Positions 58,201 to 64,000 of a stretch of DNA of 64,000 nt are shown piece by piece (positions within the stretch are counted from its first letter, which is position 1; each line of letters begins with the position of its first letter). The notes under the pieces are model-generated. The model saw only the letters and a program-made list of their open reading frames with translations. It was not told where the DNA came from and did no database searches. The DNA is taken from positions 1 to 64,000 of the forward strand of contig JACGCK010000040.1 of the NCBI GenBank assembly GCA_014925825.1, read 5' to 3'. Both the position numbers and the translations under genes were made by a program. The DNA comes from Pholiota molesta. Lineage: Eukaryota > Basidiomycota > Agaricomycetes > Agaricales > Strophariaceae.

Positions 58201-61027
58201 GTTGATGCATCAGGTGAAGGCGTTCGCGTAACAAGTTCCGTGGAAATCGCAACCCTTTTATGGAGAAGGGGGAACCAGTCCCCTCTGCGGAATTGTGGGA
58301 TGTGGGCGTCACGATCCTACTAAATCTATAAGTTATTGAATATAACGAGAAACTGACGCTGGAATGTATTTACTAGTGCATATTGCAGAGAACGCTGTGA
58401 GACGCTATGCTACATGTCGGAGTGACGGCGAGAATGCATTGTTACTCTCCCGAACTAAAATCTGCAGAACCAATGCAGAACGATACTAGGTCACACTCGC
58501 TCTCATGTCAAGGTGATAAGGAAAACATCATGTATACAGCGAATCAATGATGCGGCGTTGTATGGCATTTCAAATATCAGAATAGTGCTTCAGGTGTCTT
58601 GGACTGTATCATGAACGGGCTCTACAGGTCTAATACTTCCAATGACCAGCCAATGACTCCGGAGCACAGTAACAAATTATGACTTTGCTGTTCATTCAGA
58701 ATCGGAAACCTAGGGAGACGACGTCTGGTTTCAATGAGATCTAATTCAATCGCATATGCCGTCAGCAAAGCTGACATCAAGATAAGGATGTGGGAAAACG
58801 ACATATCGTACATGTTCAAGTCCTCAAACTACGGGTATGTCACTGCCGTAGGCATGCAGAAATAATTGCATTTCATATAGGGCCGATATCTTTACTCTAC
58901 CAACGTTTGAGAATTCATCCAAACCACCGAGCTTTATTACACCCCCAAGATATCGTCAAGGACGAGATGGAGACCTCGCAGATGCACACTTGTTCATTCA
59001 CTTCCTTGTTCTAGTTGGCTTACCGGGACTCGGGACGAACGCCCAAGATACTACCCAAGGCTTGTCAAGGCTTGTCACCAGAAATAAGTCAAAACGCGAA
59101 AATCGCACCCTGTGAATCATAGCTACCTGGCATAAAGACGTCTGTTAGGATCCCGTGCGAACAGCTGAAGACTTAAGTATGATGGCATCAGTATAGCGCC
59201 AATACTGATCCGCGTTTTCGACATTGGCGCTGACACTGTTGATAGAGCAGAGTACGTCGAGGCGAGATTGCTACTCGACGAGAAAGTATCGGTAGACGAC
59301 TTACTCGACGGCAACTCAGGTTGGATCTCGCTACTCGGCCCGATCAAGGAGGTTATACTGGGGCTTCGTACACCTCGAAGGATCAGTTAATGATCCTTCT
59401 GTGCCTCGAATACTCTGCTTTCTCAACAGCTTAATTGAAAGATTACTCTCTCCCACAAATTCCAGTAGTCTCTCAAATATAAGGCAATTAGGTCGAGAGA
59501 CCTATTACTACCGAATAATCTTGACTTTGTTTCTATTTAACGTCGGAATCATGTTCTGAAGAATGCGTCAAGAGTTTGTGAGAAGATATAAAACTGAGGC
59601 GCAAACGCTGCTCTTAATCACAGCAAGAATACGTGGAAATTACCTGATTGAAAAGGAACGACATAGCCAGAAGGCTATAAAGATATTTAATCCACCAAAG
59701 GCGAAGATATTGGGTCAGTATACCCAGGATGCCGAAGTTGGAAGGTTACGCGATTAAAGATAAAGGAGATTCCGACGACACAGGTTGGCCAGCGCTTATA
59801 GGCGATGCATTGCGTGAGATTCAGAAATAAATGAGAACCCGAAGGCCGGCGATTTACTGTAAGCTTCAAGTACTTAATCGTGCAGGGAGGTAGCGAGAAA
59901 CGTATACCGCTTAGATCTATCCATTGATTGCGATCCAATTGATGAAACGTACGTTGATGGGTAATGAAGCACAGGTAACATGAGTTCTTTTCAGGTAGGA
60001 ATGATACTTGCGAAATAGCTTCGACTACGCAGAAGGTATCTACATGAAACTCCGCGGACAAAGTAATATTAGAATCATTATAGAAAAGGTCAGGTAACCC
60101 CAGCCAACCATTTGAGCGTGGATATCATGAGCGACGAATTAAGATACCTTCAGTATAAATTGAGAGTCGGTAACCTCTTTCTAAAGCCTATTCAGAAACA
60201 CAAAATATTCCACGACTATCGCGGAATCAAATATAGCAACGACAGTAATAACATTGAGTGAACTATCAACGGCAGCCAATAATATCCCAGCGAGAAAGAC
60301 TCGCCAATTATCATCTAACGCAAGCATGTAAGAGAGCAGTCATTATACTATTGGTATTGGACGGATGTGTGACTGTTGAAACGTTCAAGTAGGAAAAAGA
60401 TCTATGTATCGACTAGTGATTTCCAATGACAGTACATTAGATCATCAGTGGTAAAGCAAATGGCGGCGTTAAGGAGTGTATTTAAGTAGCGTTCGAGATC
60501 CCCGTAGTCTTCAAGATTCATATGAATTTCGAAGCAGAAGAGAAGGGTGTGAGTGCATGTGTGATCATTCGGAAACTGAAAGCTGGCCCGTGGAAAAAAC
60601 GCCCAAAAGAACTGAGAAGAAGCGCTCCCTCCAGATGGTGTAGTATGTAATTTTTTTTGGCTGTGTAGGAAGATGCGTTAACGCAACGTCAACGATTGGG
60701 CATTTGAACTTTTAAATTTGCCTCAAGTTCTAGGCGGCGATCCAAAACGAGTACATACTATATAATTTGTATTACTTACGCGTACAGCATCTTCAATCCC
60801 GATAGCAATGTATAGGATAGAATGGTATCCTATGGTCATCTTCGTCTATGTCAATGTTATATCTATCGGAACCCGTGGTGAATCGACGTATCTATAAATA
60901 CGTGCGAGCACACCTCACTCCGACGTTATCTTCATCTGATAATTATGTCGGAGCGGCAACCGAACCCCCTATCACGCAGTTGATACCGTGGGCGAAATAG
61001 ATATCAGAATTCTCTTCACTCACGACC
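55293..61027. other. 5.7 kb without recognised gene
   Basis: AT-rich, with only short frames. A 9-bp inverted repeat GAAGGATCA..TGATCCTTC (59377-59399, 5-nt loop) is the only structure noted. The last few hundred bases include CTATAAATACG near 60893, a possible promoter element for the peptidase gene. Confidence 0.4.
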
Positions 61028-63521
61028 ATGACTAAATCCCCAGAGTCGTTACCAAAGGACTGTTTCGGCACCCATGAACCAAGTCAAGCAAGGTCGAAGC
61101 AGTCATGGAGAAGGTTTCTAGCCTTAGTGATCGGAGGCCTCTGGATAGCAGTTCTCGTAGTTAGGTCTTCGAGAATGCTTAACCGTGACCTCCACCCTCT
61201 CACCGAGATTTGCGAGCAACCTACACCGGCAGGCGTGCCCTCTAACTTGTCGCGATTCGTTGACGAACCTGGATTTGCACTGGCAGCGGCGAACAGATTG
61301 GCAGGCGCTGTCAGGATACCCACTATGTCCGACCTTTTCTATAATCACGCAGATGCCAAGCTTACTTTTGACGTTAGGTCGTTCGATGATATGGGACCAG
61401 TTGATGAGGATGAACGTTGGGCACCTTTCGAAGACATGCATAACTATCTTCGAAACACGTTTCCACTTATGTGCGTTTACTTCCGTTGTTAAATCTTTAA
61501 CTGTATCTTGATAAATTGAAACTTCTAGCCATTCGACTCTGAATCTCACCACAATCGGAGGTTATTCGTTGGTTTACACTTGGCCAGGAAGGGCAGAGGA
61601 TTCAAAACCTCTCATGTTGACAGGGCATATCGACGTTGTACCAAGGTAATCCCTTTTGCGTCATGTTCATTCGTGTGATCATACCTACAAGTTTTTTTCT
61701 AGTCTTACCGCGTTAGACCGTTGGTCGTATCCTCCTTTTTCGGGCACTATCGATGAAGAATGGATCTACGGCCGCGGTGCTGGGGATTGCAAAAACAATG
61801 TGATAGGGATTATGACGGCGGTGGAGCATCTTATAAAGAGTAACTGGACACCTACAAGGACCATAAGTAAGCGCTGTCGAGAACCTTGATCGACGTGGAA
61901 GATCGCTGACTGTCGTCGAGTTCTTGCCTTTGGTCAGGATGAAGAGATAAGTGGTCCGCGAGGCGCAACCAATATCGGCACCTACTTGGAAGATCTCTAT
62001 GGGAAGAATGGAATCGCCATGATTGTAGACGAAGGCGGTATGAATCTCGATACCTTATACGGCAGGGAATTCGCGCTTCCGGGGATTGCGGAGAAAGGCT
62101 ATCTCGTACGCAACGTATCCTTTAAATGATATCCAAGTTAGTCTAACGGATTTTCACTACCCAGAACGTCGAAATTCAGGTCGATATGTTGGGCGGACAG
62201 TAAGTATTTTTGCCACTGTTGCTGTCAATGAGGCGACGTCGTTACCCTTTACTGACTTGATCATGCAGCTCATCGATTCCTTCTCCTCATACATCAATTG
62301 GAATTCTTTCCAAGATAGTTTCTGCTGTTGAGTGCGTTGATCAAATGTATCTCGCATTTCAAGCTTTCTAACCCAAGCTCCAAGAGATTCGACTGTCTTC
62401 CAGCCCCATATCGAGAAAAAGAGTCCGATCTGGGGATATTTGTCTTGTGTCGCCGCTCATGGAGATTCGTCCCAAGTACCGACCTGGATTACGAAGGGAG
62501 TATCATCTAAGAATCCTGACATGAACGAAATCGCCCAACAGTTTGCGAAGACATCTGCCAATAATCGTTACCTAGTTCAGACCTCCAAGGCCGCCACGAT
62601 CTTCCACGCAGGGCTAAAGGTCGGTTTCTCTCCTCACGGTTGTATATATCCGAATCTAATGATGTAGAGTAACGCTCTTCCCGAAACCGCTCTTGTGTTG
62701 TTCAACTCCCGAGTAGACATTTTTAGTTCGCGTAAGTCACCAATTACCATTGTCGAACGGCACATTATTTGCTCATTCCCTTGAACCACTAATAAAGCTG
62801 CTGCGACGACCGAGGCGTATCATAGCCTCATTGAGCCTGTCGCTGAAAAGTATTCACTTTTACTGAACGGTAACTCGCTTTCGGAGGCACCTTCTATCGG
62901 TAACATCACTGTGTTGCCAAGTCTTGGACATGAGCCAAGTCCAATTTCTCCATTTACGATCGATTCCGATGCTTGGCTCGTCTTTTCGAAAGCCGTACAG
63001 GCCTCTTTCGGTTCAAATGTCCTCACAGCTCCGAGTGCGATGACTGGCAACACTGACACGCGATATTACGTGAGTAACTTACACCTATGCTTACGCTCAT
63101 ATCTCATTATCTTGATGTTTGCAGTGGAACTTGTGCGTTATTCGCGCTTTCTCTGACGACAGAGTCGTAGGTGTTGACGATGTCTCGCCCTGTATTTCAG
63201 GTCAGAAAACATCTATCGTTGGAGTCCCACAAGAGCTGGAACGAAGTGCGTTTTGTCACTTATGAGAAATACGTCGTTTGTTGACCATTCTATTAGGCTC
63301 AATATCCATACCGTTGATGAAAAGATTAGCGAGTAATATGAAAAACATGACCGCAATCTCATTCCGATCCGGGGATTTACAGAAATCCAAACGCACGTCG
63401 AGGGGATCAAATTCTATACAGGTGCGTTTTATAACACTGTTTACCCTTTAATTCGAATTAACTGGAACGTCGCTTCGTAGAGCTCATCTTACATTCAGAT
63501 GCACAACTTACGAGTGCCTAG
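61028..63521 (+). CDS. CPS1: M20 metallopeptidase, CPS1-like vacuolar carboxypeptidase S
   Basis: The protein starts MTKSPESLPKDCFGTHEP and has one N-terminal membrane span (RFLALVIGGLWIAVLVV, residues about 29-45), as in yeast Cps1, which reaches the vacuole as a type II membrane precursor. Exon 1 ends at 61470 and exon 2 starts at 61529. M20 zinc-site motifs follow in order: LTGHIDVVP, YGRGAGDCKNN, GQDEEISGPRGA (catalytic Glu pair), VDEGGMN, GHSSIPSPHTSIGILS across a splice junction, SNALPETALVLFNSRVD, and a C-terminal TGNTDTRYYW. The last exons give NIYRWSPTRAG, NIHTVDEKISEIQTHVEGIK and ELILHSDAQLTSA with TAG at 63519-63521. About a dozen exons are needed. One junction near 62335 would require an unusually short (about 32 bp) intron and is uncertain. 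Role: cleavage of C-terminal residues from peptides for nitrogen supply. Confidence 0.85.
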
Positions 63522-64000
63522 CTCATCATACCTAGAGCATCGTTTTTGTTCCTCATAACGACAGCCAGGATACCAACACCCAACAATATACATATGTTTA
63601 TATTACAAGAAGTTGTTGTTTTTGATAAATGAGCACTCAATGCGTAGTGCGTAAGCGTCTTTGATAACTTCAGAGGAAGGGCGATAAGTCATGGACCCTG
63701 CACTTTTTTCGAGACAAAATTTCCCGAAGTCAGGTTCGGTGTAACTGGGAGGAACTACATTTGAACGTTTAACTTAGTGAGTCTCTTGGCGAGCCTGAAT
63801 TCAGGTTTACCGTGCTTGCGCTGCGATCTCGAACTTATCACGCGATGTATTCTCGCAATCACCGATGACGCAGAGTGCGCGCTACGGGCCGAGGAGATTC
63901 ACATTACATCTCTGAGCCGTTGGTGTGTAGGACGAGCCCTACCACCCCAAGTGACAATCCTTCTATGCAACGAACTCGGAAACCAGGGTGTAATGGACTC
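63522..64000. other. 3' flank, no gene seen
   Basis: Sequence after the peptidase stop to the window edge. No start, RNA gene or repeat recognised. A gene entering from the right cannot be excluded. Confidence 0.4.

Noticed and set aside
61850..62160. Stop codons in the M20 gene as evidence of a pseudogene
   Set aside because: All fall in introns with good borders (for example GTACGC..CAG before NVEIQVDMLGG), and motifs continue intact to the terminal exon.

Overview
The window reads as nuclear DNA of a mushroom-forming basidiomycete (Agaricomycetes). Introns are short (about 45-145 bp, GT..AG), several genes have 8-12 exons, F-box genes are tandemly duplicated, and a likely DUF6699 protein and an OrsD/DUF3505-type subtelomeric RecQ gene are present. 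Everything here is inferred by reading the sequence; no search was run.

Left third (about 0.8-19.5 kb): a compact, gene-dense, GC-rich block unlike the rest of the window. Its anchor is one minus-strand gene (12.4-18.2 kb) that fuses C2H2/OrsD-like zinc motifs, a tyrosine-recombinase-like domain with a recognisable R..K..R..H..Y constellation, and a RecQ-type helicase. Around it lie eleven small genes of unknown function: six on the plus strand (1.1-6.4 kb) and five on the minus strand (6.7-12.3 kb). The two groups converge on a perfect 15+2+15 bp palindrome at 6.6 kb. At least three of the small genes share a paired Cys-cluster signature (C-x2-C-x6-C ... PPN-x2-C-x2-C). Several have a TATA box shortly upstream of the ATG and duplicated exon cassettes. 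The left edge carries degenerate telomere-like CCCTA repeats and a 176-bp satellite. The right edge carries arrays of a roughly 200-bp repeat. I read the block as a telomere-associated, recombinase/helicase-bearing mobile element or subtelomeric cassette.

Middle (19.5-42.8 kb): repeat-rich and decaying. It holds a 529-bp tandem duplication, two related but degenerate spliced regions of unknown function (21.3-22.9 and 26.3-27.9 kb), an intact single-exon F-box gene, a likely DUF6699 gene, an ALDH3-type aldehyde dehydrogenase, and three tandem F-box paralogues of which two are broken and one is intact.

Right part (42.8-64 kb): ordinary conserved genes separated by long AT-rich gaps. These are thioredoxin, the ribosome-biogenesis ABCF ATPase ARB1, a PPG1-type protein phosphatase, an NRG1-like C2H2 regulator, and a vacuolar CPS1-like M20 carboxypeptidase. 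ARB1, PPG1, thioredoxin and the C2H2 gene splice cleanly end to end; CPS1 does so apart from one doubtful short intron.

A caveat applies to the left part and to the ALDH gene. About a dozen apparent frameshifts are each repaired by adding one G or C to a G/C homopolymer. This looks like systematic homopolymer under-calling rather than independent gene death, so 'broken' calls there should be read with care.
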